Shown one piece after another: positions 49,627 to 56,657 of a stretch of 64,000 nucleotides of DNA. The stretch's first letter is position 1, and every line of letters begins with the position of its first letter. The translations under genes were made by a program, and so were the position numbers. This DNA comes from Nakamurella multipartita DSM 44233 (GTDB taxonomy: Bacteria > Actinomycetota > Actinomycetes > Mycobacteriales > Nakamurellaceae), in contig NC_013235.1 of the NCBI RefSeq assembly GCF_000024365.1, positions 5,084,001 to 5,148,000 on the forward strand. The letters are read 5' to 3'. The notes beneath the pieces are model-generated. The model worked only from the letters and a program-made list of their open reading frames with translations. It did not search any database and was not told the origin of the DNA.

Positions 49627-50208
49627 ATGGGCAAGCTCATCTACTCGATGATCACCTCGCTCGACGGGTATACCAAGGCGGCCGAGGGTGACCTCGGGGA
49701 CGGGGGCGCCGACGACGAGGAGGTGCACACCTTCATCGGGGACACCTTCCGCCCGGTCCGCACCTTCCTCTACGGCCGGCGGATGTACGAGACGATGGTC
49801 TTCTGGGAGACCGCGCACACCCTGCCCGACGCCCCACCGTTCGTCGTGCAGTTCGCCCGCGACTGGCAGACGGCGGACAAGATCGTCTACTCCACGACGT
49901 TGGACAGCGTGTCCAGCGAGCGGACCAGGATCGAGCGCACATTCGACCCGGACGCGGTGCGCGCCCTCAAGGCCGAATCCGATCACGACCTGTCCATCGA
50001 CGGTCCGACCCTCGCCGCCCAGGCAATCAAGGCGGGCCTGGTGGACGAGTACTACCTGTTCCTCACCTCGACCGTGGTCGGTGGCGGCACCCGGTTCTTC
50101 CCGGACGGGGTGCGGCTGGAGCTCGACCTGGTCGAGCAGCGAGCCTTCGCCAACGGTCTGATCGCTGCCCGGTACCGCACCCGCTCGTCGACCGAGTCCG
50201 GATCATGA
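49627..50208 (+). CDS. Dihydrofolate reductase family protein (RibD-like C-terminal fold)
   Basis: A 193-residue reductase: MGKLIYSMITSLDGYTKAAE, YGRRMYETMVFWETAHTLPD, DLSIDGPTLAAQAIKAGLVD and EYYLFLTSTVVGGGTRFFPD. It belongs to the RibD-C/DHFR-like group that binds NADPH; substrate unknown and not a canonical folate enzyme. GAAGGACAAGC precedes ATG 49627. It begins a short run with the GyrI-like gene 50245, 36 bp downstream. Confidence 0.88.
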   Translation: MGKLIYSMITSLDGYTKAAEGDLGDGGADDEEVHTFIGDTFRPVRTFLYGRRMYETMVFWETAHTLPDAPPFVVQFARDWQTADKIVYSTTLDSVSSERTRIERTFDPDAVRALKAESDHDLSIDGPTLAAQAIKAGLVDEYYLFLTSTVVGGGTRFFPDGVRLELDLVEQRAFANGLIAARYRTRSSTESGS

Positions 50209-50244
50209 GCTGTCGACGGCCGCGGTGTGGCTGACGTTCCAGCG

Positions 50245-50706
50245 ATGACAGACCCCGTCACAGTGCTCACTGTCCACCCCCGCTCGTTGGCAGCAGTGCG
50301 GTGCGAGGTCGCGCCGGGCGAGGTCAGCACGGCGTGGGGTCCGGCGATCGGCAAGGTCTGGGATTTCATCCGCAGCCGACCGGGGCTATGGACCGACGGC
50401 CACAACATCTTCGTCTACCACCACCCGGATCAGCCGGGCGCACCGATCGTGTGCGAGTTCGGCGTCGAGGTCACTGGCCCTTTCCCGCCCGTGGGCGACG
50501 TGTACGCGACGGCGACGCTCGGTGGCGAAGCGGCTGTCGCCGTCCACCGCGGGCGGTACGACCGCATGCCGGAGACGTACCGAGCGATCACTGAGTGGAT
50601 GGCGGCGAATCGGCGGGAGTCGGCCGGGCACTCGTGGGAGATCTACGGCGACCCGACACCGGATCCCTCTCGCACCGAGACGACGATCGTGCACCTGCTG
50701 AAATAG
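50245..50706 (+). CDS. GyrI-like effector-binding domain protein
   Basis: A 153-residue protein of the AraC-type effector-binding/GyrI fold: VDTGEVSTAWG-like region AWGPAIGKVWDFIRSRPG, NIFVYHHPDQPGAPIVCEFG, VEVTGPFPPVGDVYATAT and HRGRYDRMPETYRAITEWMA. It may bind cationic small molecules. ATG 50245 lacks a clear ribosome-binding site and GTG 50227 is an alternative. This is the last high-GC backbone gene before the island; the terminator at 50721 follows. Confidence 0.85.
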   Translation: MTDPVTVLTVHPRSLAAVRCEVAPGEVSTAWGPAIGKVWDFIRSRPGLWTDGHNIFVYHHPDQPGAPIVCEFGVEVTGPFPPVGDVYATATLGGEAAVAVHRGRYDRMPETYRAITEWMAANRRESAGHSWEIYGDPTPDPSRTETTIVHLLK

Positions 50707-50720
50707 CGCGACCGACGAGA

Positions 50721-50754
50721 AAGGCCCGGATCCACTAACGCGAATCCGGGCCTT
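50721..50754. terminator. Hairpin terminator
   Basis: AAGGCCCGGAT pairs perfectly with ATCCGGGCCTT around a 12-nt loop. Read on the minus strand it is followed by TCTCG and directly follows the tRNA-like end at 50759-50778, the usual layout downstream of an actinobacterial tRNA gene. It also closes the plus-strand GyrI-like gene. Confidence 0.8.
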
Positions 50755-50758
50755 CTGC

Positions 50759-50778
50759 TGGTGGAGCTCCTGCGAACG
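50759..50778 (-). other. Possible attachment site: tRNA-Ala 3'-end remnant
   Basis: Read on the minus strand this gives GTTCGCAGGAGCTCCACCA. AGCTCCACCA is the exact 3' end of many bacterial alanine tRNAs, and a GTTCG T-loop-like pentamer precedes it. The rest of the cloverleaf is missing: the sequence upstream does not pair as a T-stem. It is followed by a terminator hairpin (50754-50721). This fits a truncated tRNA copy left by integration at a tRNA gene, whose intact copy would lie at the other island end. Confidence 0.4.
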
Positions 50779-51225
50779 TACTCAAAACATCTCCCCACCG
50801 TTTCGTCTACGCTCCGTCACCTGGAACGCCATCTGGCGACGGACCGTGACGAATCCGAGCCCGACCCGCGACCCACACCCGGCTTCATCCACAAACTGGA
50901 CCACCGCTTCCCACCCGAAGTCCTCCAGCAACTTGCTGCCGACTACGAAGCCGGCCACAGCACCCGCCAGCTCATGCAGACCTACGGACTCGGCAAGGGC
51001 GCTGTTCTCCGTGTCCTCAAAGAGGCTGGTGTCGAGATGCGCCACCAAGGCCTGAACGACGAAGACCAAGACGAAGCCGTCCGCCGCTACATCCAAGGCC
51101 AATCTGCTGCCCGCGTCGCCGATCAGCTTGGCTGCTCCCCCGACCATGTCCTGGCCTGTGTGCGCCGTGCCGGTCACCCCGTCAGGCCCCGCGTCGGTGG
51201 CCGCCAACGCAAGCAACCTCAGTGA
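50761..51225 (+). CDS. Double helix-turn-helix protein, recombinase-associated type
   Basis: A 154-residue protein from GTG 50761. After MELLRTYSKHLPTVSSTLRH come two HTH-like units: LQQLAADYEAGHSTRQLMQT with YGLGKGAVLRVLKEAGVEMR, and DEAVRRYIQGQSAARVADQL with GCSPDHVLACVRRAGHPVR. The pattern resembles the Hin/resolvase-type DNA-binding segments found in actinobacteria beside or at the end of site-specific recombinases. No catalytic recombinase domain is present. The GTG overlaps the tRNA-like remnant, so the 5' end may be a truncated or newly created start. Mid-GC composition. Confidence 0.65.
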   Translation: MELLRTYSKHLPTVSSTLRHLERHLATDRDESEPDPRPTPGFIHKLDHRFPPEVLQQLAADYEAGHSTRQLMQTYGLGKGAVLRVLKEAGVEMRHQGLNDEDQDEAVRRYIQGQSAARVADQLGCSPDHVLACVRRAGHPVRPRVGGRQRKQPQ

Positions 51226-51342
51226 GGCTTGTACTTGTCCTGCTCCTCGGATCCGACCAAGCTGACAATGTGCTTCCGGAGCGCTTGGTTGGTGAGGCGG
51301 GCCATAACTGCGCAGACCCCCCGAGAATTCAAATCGAATGCG

Positions 51343-52779
51343 TTAGGTGTATCGCAGAGTTTGAGATGAACTAAATACTGTTAGCGTCCTGCAGGCTCGC
51401 GTGATTGCGACATAGAGATTCTCGTAGTCGCCCAGACCGTCAGCATCGGCCACTATCACATGATCGAACTCAAGACCCTTGACCAGCAATGTTCGGGACA
51501 CGCTTCGACTACTCGCCTGACGACCAACCCGACGGACATGATCTCGGATACGCGCCAAGTGGGGAGGGGTTGGCTCATCTCTCGTATCGGCGTCCAGAGC
51601 CAATACTCGCTTCGTGTCATGCCAGGCTTCCAAGCGAATCAACCTTATACCCCTGACGGCCTCAATCGCTTGCATCGCTTCAACAACAGATCGATGACTC
51701 GGGGACTGGACGACTCTATCAAGAGACACTAACACCTCGGCCAAGCCGGTTCGGCTCAGGTGGCCTACTGCTTGGAAACGGTTGAGTTTTCCTAGGATCG
51801 CCGCGTCGAGCCCTGCGAGGCCAACGAAGCAATCTTTAGCGAACTTAGCGAGCAAGCTAGCCCAGCTTCGTCGGTCTCGCGCGGAATCCAACTTAGTCAA
51901 GAACTGCTCCATGAATTTTCCTTGCAGCTCCTCCATCACTCCAAAGCCGTAGACCCGGCCGGCGATGCTCGCGCAATCAGAAGGCCATTTGCCGATAATC
52001 AGTACACTTCCACCTAACGACACCAATCGTGACGCTTCAGTGGCGAGGTTGGCGTAGTTCGGCTGGCGTTGGTACCAGGAAACCCCAACGACACTGGTGT
52101 CTATAACCAATGGGTTGTGGCGCAGCAGGCCGGGCCGTACATCTAGCAACCATTGTCCGAGCGCGGGATTCACGGCTGCCCAACGCCAAGGTGTATGAGT
52201 CAATGTTACTGGAGGGAACAATTGACTGAGGTTGTCGTCCCAGGCGATAAGATCCTCGTCACCGAACCTGAATATGCCCTGCAACCGATCACCCAGAACA
52301 CACGCCTTGGGGATGGATACACAAAGCGCTCGAATAAACTCATGCTGTGATACGACGCAGTCCTGGTATTCGTCTATCACGAGATAATCGAAACTGGCGG
52401 CATGCACGGCCTGTATCGCATCCGATAAGACGACGCGAGTAGCGCCTTCAACGTAGTCCTTGCTTCTCGACCAGTTTGGATCCTGAGGTATGTTTACACC
52501 AGCGAGCAGCGGGTAGCTGCGGACGAGGTCGAAGGCCCAGCCAGCAATCGTGTCAACATGGACCATATTTCGCGGTACGCCGAAGCGTTGGAGCCGTCGC
52601 CTAATAGCATCGACCCCAGCATGAGTATGCGTTAAGACCAGAGTCCGGCGTCCTGTTTCGGCACCTACAGCAGCTAAAGCGGCGACGATCTGTGTCTTGT
52701 CGGTGCCCGCAGGCATTTCGACCGATGCGGGCAAACTCCCGACTATCTCGTGAGCAACCGCGGATAGCGCTTCATCCAT
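51343..52779 (-). CDS. gajB: Gabija anti-phage protein GajB (UvrD-like helicase)
   Basis: A 478-residue SF1 helicase/ATPase. Walker A region is EMPAGTDKTQ (residues 21-30): Asp replaces the usual glycine before the lysine. The motif II box is VIDEYQD (about 134-140); later KGLEFDHVIVADAD and LYVAITRACRTLTVF are the UvrD motifs V and VI. In Gabija, GajB is the helicase-like partner of the GajA endonuclease and is activated by DNA ends. It begins inside gajA (8-nt overlap) and is second in the operon, the standard order. Length is close to characterised GajB proteins. GC is much lower than the backbone. Activity is uncertain because of the Walker A change. Confidence 0.85.
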   Translation of the reverse strand: MDEALSAVAHEIVGSLPASVEMPAGTDKTQIVAALAAVGAETGRRTLVLTHTHAGVDAIRRRLQRFGVPRNMVHVDTIAGWAFDLVRSYPLLAGVNIPQDPNWSRSKDYVEGATRVVLSDAIQAVHAASFDYLVIDEYQDCVVSQHEFIRALCVSIPKACVLGDRLQGIFRFGDEDLIAWDDNLSQLFPPVTLTHTPWRWAAVNPALGQWLLDVRPGLLRHNPLVIDTSVVGVSWYQRQPNYANLATEASRLVSLGGSVLIIGKWPSDCASIAGRVYGFGVMEELQGKFMEQFLTKLDSARDRRSWASLLAKFAKDCFVGLAGLDAAILGKLNRFQAVGHLSRTGLAEVLVSLDRVVQSPSHRSVVEAMQAIEAVRGIRLIRLEAWHDTKRVLALDADTRDEPTPPHLARIRDHVRRVGRQASSRSVSRTLLVKGLEFDHVIVADADGLGDYENLYVAITRACRTLTVFSSSQTLRYT

Positions 52780-54520
52780 CGGAGTCGAAACCCTCTGAAG
52801 GCATATCTTCGAAGTACAGGTATGATCTGAGCCCCGACAGCTTGCTCTCAAATGTACTGCCGACGATAGATGGCCAATGTCCATGGACCCATTCACCCAG
52901 GATGATAGCGTCGTCTACAGTCTTGAACCATTTGTACTTCTTGGCTGCTTTGGAGATACCCTCGCGAGCCGCATCGATCGGGACGCCCTGATCCAGCCAT
53001 TCTGAAACTGACGTCGTGCTGACGCTATCTGTCATTACTCGGTTAAGATCGGCTATGACCGTCTCCTCATCAACGCGAACACGGCCTGCCAACACAAGCA
53101 GATCGGTCAAGAGGCTTGCGTCCATAGAGGCGACCAGCTGGTCTTCGGTTGCAAGTCCTGCCTCCCAACGCACTACCAACGAACCGGCACGCGCAGTAGC
53201 TTGAACCGCGTTGTCAATCGACGGGTCGTCATGATCCACGAATAGAGCAGTCGAGTACCCGAGCCCCTGAAGGAGCTTCGCACGAGTAGGAGCCGTAGAA
53301 CCGCCCCGACCATCCTGGATGGTAGACCCAAGAGCAGCAAGCGGAGCATAACCAGCAGAACTCCGTGTCTCGTCCCATTGGCGAGTCAATCCCAAGAGAA
53401 GGCCGTGTTCGGTCTTACCTTCTGCGACAACAATTCTTCTAGCTAGAAATGCGGACGGTCCGGCGCGAAGGCCTGCCTGCACACCTTCCAATCCCGCAGA
53501 AACACTTTTGGCATCAACCTCCCCTCGAGATGAACGGACTATCACAAGGTCAGTTGCTTGTAGTTGTTCGACCGCAATCGACGAGTGCGTCGTGACAAAG
53601 ATCTGGCATTCAAGCGGGTTTTTTGCGAAGTGACGAAGGAGGTGTACGAGCCGATGAGGCTCCAGCCCGTGCTCTATCTCGTCAATAAGTAATACTGCGC
53701 CTTTCTCGACTGCCATTTGCTGGGTAGCGATGCCTGCCAAGCGGCGCGTACCGAGGCCGTAGTTCGTCATCGGCACATTACCCTCGAACAGTGCGAGATT
53801 ACCGCCGCTCGTTGTCAATGAGTTGTCGAGTCCTGGGCGCATGTTCGCGAACGAGCCGGTCCCGAGCTTGTTCACTTCATCTTGAATCTTACCTGTCAGG
53901 GCCTGCAGCTCGGGCGTCACGGAATTGAAGACTGCCTCGCGTGCAGCTCGCACTGCAGCTGCCAAAGTTCCTGTTGCCCCGTGGGTGGAGTCGGTGAGCC
54001 GTGACAATGCCGAAGCCTTCGACCATCGGAGCTGGATGTCGATTCGATCATCAGCTTTGAAGACATCGAATCGACGCCTCACGCCGGCGCCAATCGGTGC
54101 AAACTCGCCTTCGTGGTCAGGTCGGAAGATCGTCCATGACGGCTCAACATCCTTGCTAAGCTTCAGTTGGATGATTACGCAAGGCAAGAAGTCGCCTTGT
54201 GGATCATGCTGGTACTCACCGTCCGAGTTTACTCCACTCAGATGAAAGCCGAGCAGGCTATGCTGCAGCATTTCTGCGGGCAGATCGGAAACGGTAACCC
54301 TGATGATTATTGAGGTTGACGTGTCCCCATCGTAGAAATCCGTATCATTGATAGAGAGGTTCCAGCGGTCGGTCAACGCCAGGTGAATTGCTTCCAGTAG
54401 AGTGGTCTTGCTGCTGTCACCTGGGCCAATCAAGCAGAAGAACGTCTTGTCTGCAGGCACTCGCCAATCTGCCCGCTTGATACCCTTGAAATTCTCGATT
54501 TCGACTCTTCTGATTCGCAA
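52772..54520 (-). CDS. gajA: Gabija anti-phage endonuclease GajA (OLD family, ATPase plus TOPRIM)
   Basis: A 582-residue OLD-type nuclease. MRIRRVEIENFKGIKRADWR starts the ABC-type ATPase; Walker A is IGPGDSSKTTLLEAI (32-39, Ser in place of the last glycine, as in a recognised GPGDS(T/S)KT subgroup). Walker B is AVLLIDEIEHGLEPHR (~275-290) and the H-loop IFVTTHSSIAVEQL. The TOPRIM domain has E367 in RIVVAEGKTEHGLLLGL and D429/D431 in ALFVDHDDPSID. GajA nicks phage DNA and is inhibited by nucleotides in characterised systems. TTG start at 54520 with GGGGAG eight nt upstream. gajB follows by overlap. Confidence 0.88.
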   Translation of the reverse strand: MRIRRVEIENFKGIKRADWRVPADKTFFCLIGPGDSSKTTLLEAIHLALTDRWNLSINDTDFYDGDTSTSIIIRVTVSDLPAEMLQHSLLGFHLSGVNSDGEYQHDPQGDFLPCVIIQLKLSKDVEPSWTIFRPDHEGEFAPIGAGVRRRFDVFKADDRIDIQLRWSKASALSRLTDSTHGATGTLAAAVRAAREAVFNSVTPELQALTGKIQDEVNKLGTGSFANMRPGLDNSLTTSGGNLALFEGNVPMTNYGLGTRRLAGIATQQMAVEKGAVLLIDEIEHGLEPHRLVHLLRHFAKNPLECQIFVTTHSSIAVEQLQATDLVIVRSSRGEVDAKSVSAGLEGVQAGLRAGPSAFLARRIVVAEGKTEHGLLLGLTRQWDETRSSAGYAPLAALGSTIQDGRGGSTAPTRAKLLQGLGYSTALFVDHDDPSIDNAVQATARAGSLVVRWEAGLATEDQLVASMDASLLTDLLVLAGRVRVDEETVIADLNRVMTDSVSTTSVSEWLDQGVPIDAAREGISKAAKKYKWFKTVDDAIILGEWVHGHWPSIVGSTFESKLSGLRSYLYFEDMPSEGFDSDG

Positions 54521-54764
54521 TGTTGCCGCTCCCCCGGTAGTCTATGTGAGCTATTATTGCATCATTCCGACTTGTACGCATGTTGCGACATCTACAACAT
54601 AACCGGGTCGCCCCGGGAGGGGGTACCAATGCATCACAGCACAAGTGCGCGACTCGGCTTGATCCATGTGGCATAGTTCCGTTGTGAGCAGTGCAGGCCC
54701 CGAGGCCTACTCGACATGGCCCGCGCTACCGGCGCGTCATGAATCTTATTGTCAGTAGTCTGAC
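54521..54764. other. Divergent promoter region of Gabija and DUF3800 genes
   Basis: A 244-bp region without a gene. It holds the ribosome-binding site of gajA (GGGGAG) and an inverted repeat, ATGTTG at 54580-54585 with CAACAT at 54595-54600, that could be a regulator site. A/T-rich compared with the backbone. Confidence 0.5.
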
Positions 54765-55825
54765 ATGACCGAGCGAACCGATGACACGGCGCAGGGCGAC
54801 CCGGGCCGGCCGACCGTGATCGCCTGTGACGAGTCGGGTAGTGAAGGTGACCGGGTGTTCGACAGTGCAAACCGAGTATTCACTCACGCCGGCGTGCATC
54901 TAAGTACCGAACAGGCCCGGGTCATACTGAGCGAGCTGCGCGGTCGGCTTCGCGTGCGCAGAGCGGCGAATTGAAGGCTCGGCATCTGCTACGTGGTCTT
55001 TACGCACGAGATGCCCGTCACTGGCTGTTTGGCGAAAGCGGACCGCTGGCTGGCAATACGACAGTATGGGTTTTGGATAAGGAATTCTTCCTGACGAGCA
55101 AGATCATTGATCTTCTCGTCGAGCCGATCGCTCACGAATCTGGCGTCGACTTGTACGAGAATCGCGGTGCACGGCAAATCGCGTACGACTTCCATTCTCT
55201 TGGACCGCGATCCTTCAGTTCCACGGACTGGGATAGACTCAAGGAAGCCTTTAATAGCCTTGCTCGGATCAACCAGAGGGCGGGTGGCAAGGTTACGGTA
55301 GATGAATTCATGAACCTACTCGGAGATCTCAGATTCAAATGCCGACGCCGTCGGATGCAGGAGATCATAGAGCTGTTGCTCCGATCGAGGCAGCACGCCG
55401 CGAGCATAGCTCAGCAAATTCCGTCAATGGATCCGCTCTTTGCCGGCATTCCAGCAACTGCATACGAGTGGTTCCATCGGCTTCGTGTTCCACTACAAAT
55501 AGTCCACGATGAGCAGAATGCATTGACCTCAGAACGCATTAGTCAGATGGTCAGTACCCTTACTGGCAAACATGACCTCAGCAAGTACGCGCCACCTATA
55601 AAGATCGCATCCTTTGAACTTGCCGACTCCAAGACCGACGTGCGGTTGCAATTGGCGGACATTGCTGCTGGGGTCGTGCGGGTTTATGCCGAACACATCA
55701 TTCAGCCAGTGGGTCAACCCGAAGTTTCGTTACCCGTACAGTCGATTCAGAGGTTGATCCTTAATGACTCGGTGACCTCATCTCAGGAAGATTACACTCA
55801 GCTAACTGGCCGGCCCGGCGGTTAG
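54765..55825 (+). pseudogene. DUF3800 protein gene interrupted by a frameshift
   Basis: Two overlapping frames together make one DUF3800 protein. The first (54765-54974, 69 residues) has VIACDESGSEGDRVFDSANR and VFTHAGVHLSTEQARVILSE. It ends at TGA 54972. The family continues in the -1 frame, read from about 54944 as ASRAQSGELKARHLLRGLYA and then DKEFFLTSKIIDLLVEPIAH to 55825. One missing base near 54940-54955 explains the break. The DESGS motif and later DIQLADI-like RLQLADIAAGVVRV are DUF3800 (RNase H-like fold) hallmarks. No slippery heptamer is apparent. Either a true pseudogene, a phase-variable locus or a sequence error; the TTG at 54971 could also start a truncated protein. Confidence 0.75.
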
Positions 55826-55928
55826 TAGCGTCTGCCATGGCGATATCCTCAAACTAGTAGAGGAGGCTCCAAGAACTTGGCGTCAAGCTGCCTCGACCGA
55901 CCCATCACGCTTCAACCAGATCAATGGA

Positions 55929-56657
55929 TTAGCCCGCGGCCCACTCTTCGTGGCCCATCGGCGCATCGGTCAGCAGGTCGCGCCGACTACGCCAGTCGGG
56001 CAAATGCTTGTCCATAAGTTTCGTGAAGGTTTCGCCGTGACCGCGTTCGAAGTAGTGGGTCATCTCATGGACGACGATGTACTCGAGGCAGTCCGGGTGC
56101 TTCTTGGCAAGTTCGACGTTAAACCACAGGTGCCGCGACTCGCGGTTGCACGATCCCCACTTCGTCTTCATACGCCGGACTGTCCATTTCGGCACGGTCA
56201 CGCCCAGCTTGGTCTCCCACGCGGGAATCAGATCACCCAACTGGTGGCGCAATTGGGCGCGGTACCAGCGGTCCAGTAGGAGACGACGCTGCTCTTCCGT
56301 GGCGCCCACGGCGGCGAACAGAACGAGTCTTTCACCGTCGACTTCCAGGTGCCCGTGGCCGGGTCGTTCGACGACTTTTAGGCGACGGCGCACCCCCCAC
56401 ACGTAGTGTGATTCGCCAGCTACCATCTCGCGTTCCGTCTGCCGGACGACGGATTGGAGCTGATCGCGCTGCTGCTTGATCCACGGCAAGCGTTGGATCA
56501 CGGCGAGCCGCACCCGGTCGTCGTCCAGCTTCAGTGGCGCAGCGACGCGCACCCGTCCCATGGGCGGGTAGACGCCGATGTGCAGGTTCTTGATGTCCTT
56601 GTAGACGACATCGACGTCGATGCCGCGGACAGTGAGGTAGGCGCTAGTGGTACTCAT
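55929..56657 (-). CDS. YgjP/DUF45-type zinc metallopeptidase of the restriction operon
   Basis: A 242-residue protein. VRRMKTKWGSCNRESRHLWF and IVVHEMTHYFERGHGETF (HExxH...H) are the YgjP/DUF45 (M48-like) signatures; the N-terminal ~100 residues are beta-rich. Stand-alone function is unknown. Genes of this family are often found directly after hsdR in type I systems. Its start overlaps hsdR by 14 bp; it is the last gene of the operon. A gene-free 103-bp gap follows before the DUF3800 gene. Confidence 0.88.
   Translation of the reverse strand: MSTTSAYLTVRGIDVDVVYKDIKNLHIGVYPPMGRVRVAAPLKLDDDRVRLAVIQRLPWIKQQRDQLQSVVRQTEREMVAGESHYVWGVRRRLKVVERPGHGHLEVDGERLVLFAAVGATEEQRRLLLDRWYRAQLRHQLGDLIPAWETKLGVTVPKWTVRRMKTKWGSCNRESRHLWFNVELAKKHPDCLEYIVVHEMTHYFERGHGETFTKLMDKHLPDWRSRRDLLTDAPMGHEEWAAG

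Noticed and set aside
50759-50778. A complete tRNA gene
   Set aside because: Only the acceptor end and a GTTCG pentamer are present. No T-stem, anticodon or D-arm can be folded from the flanking sequence.
54940-54974. Programmed -1 ribosomal frameshift in the DUF3800 gene
   Set aside because: No X-XXY-YYZ heptamer or downstream structure was seen at the frame junction. A one-base deletion or read error is simpler.
54765-54974. Independent small gene of 69 residues
   Set aside because: Its sequence is the N-terminal part of the DUF3800 family and continues in another frame, so it is a fragment rather than a separate gene.
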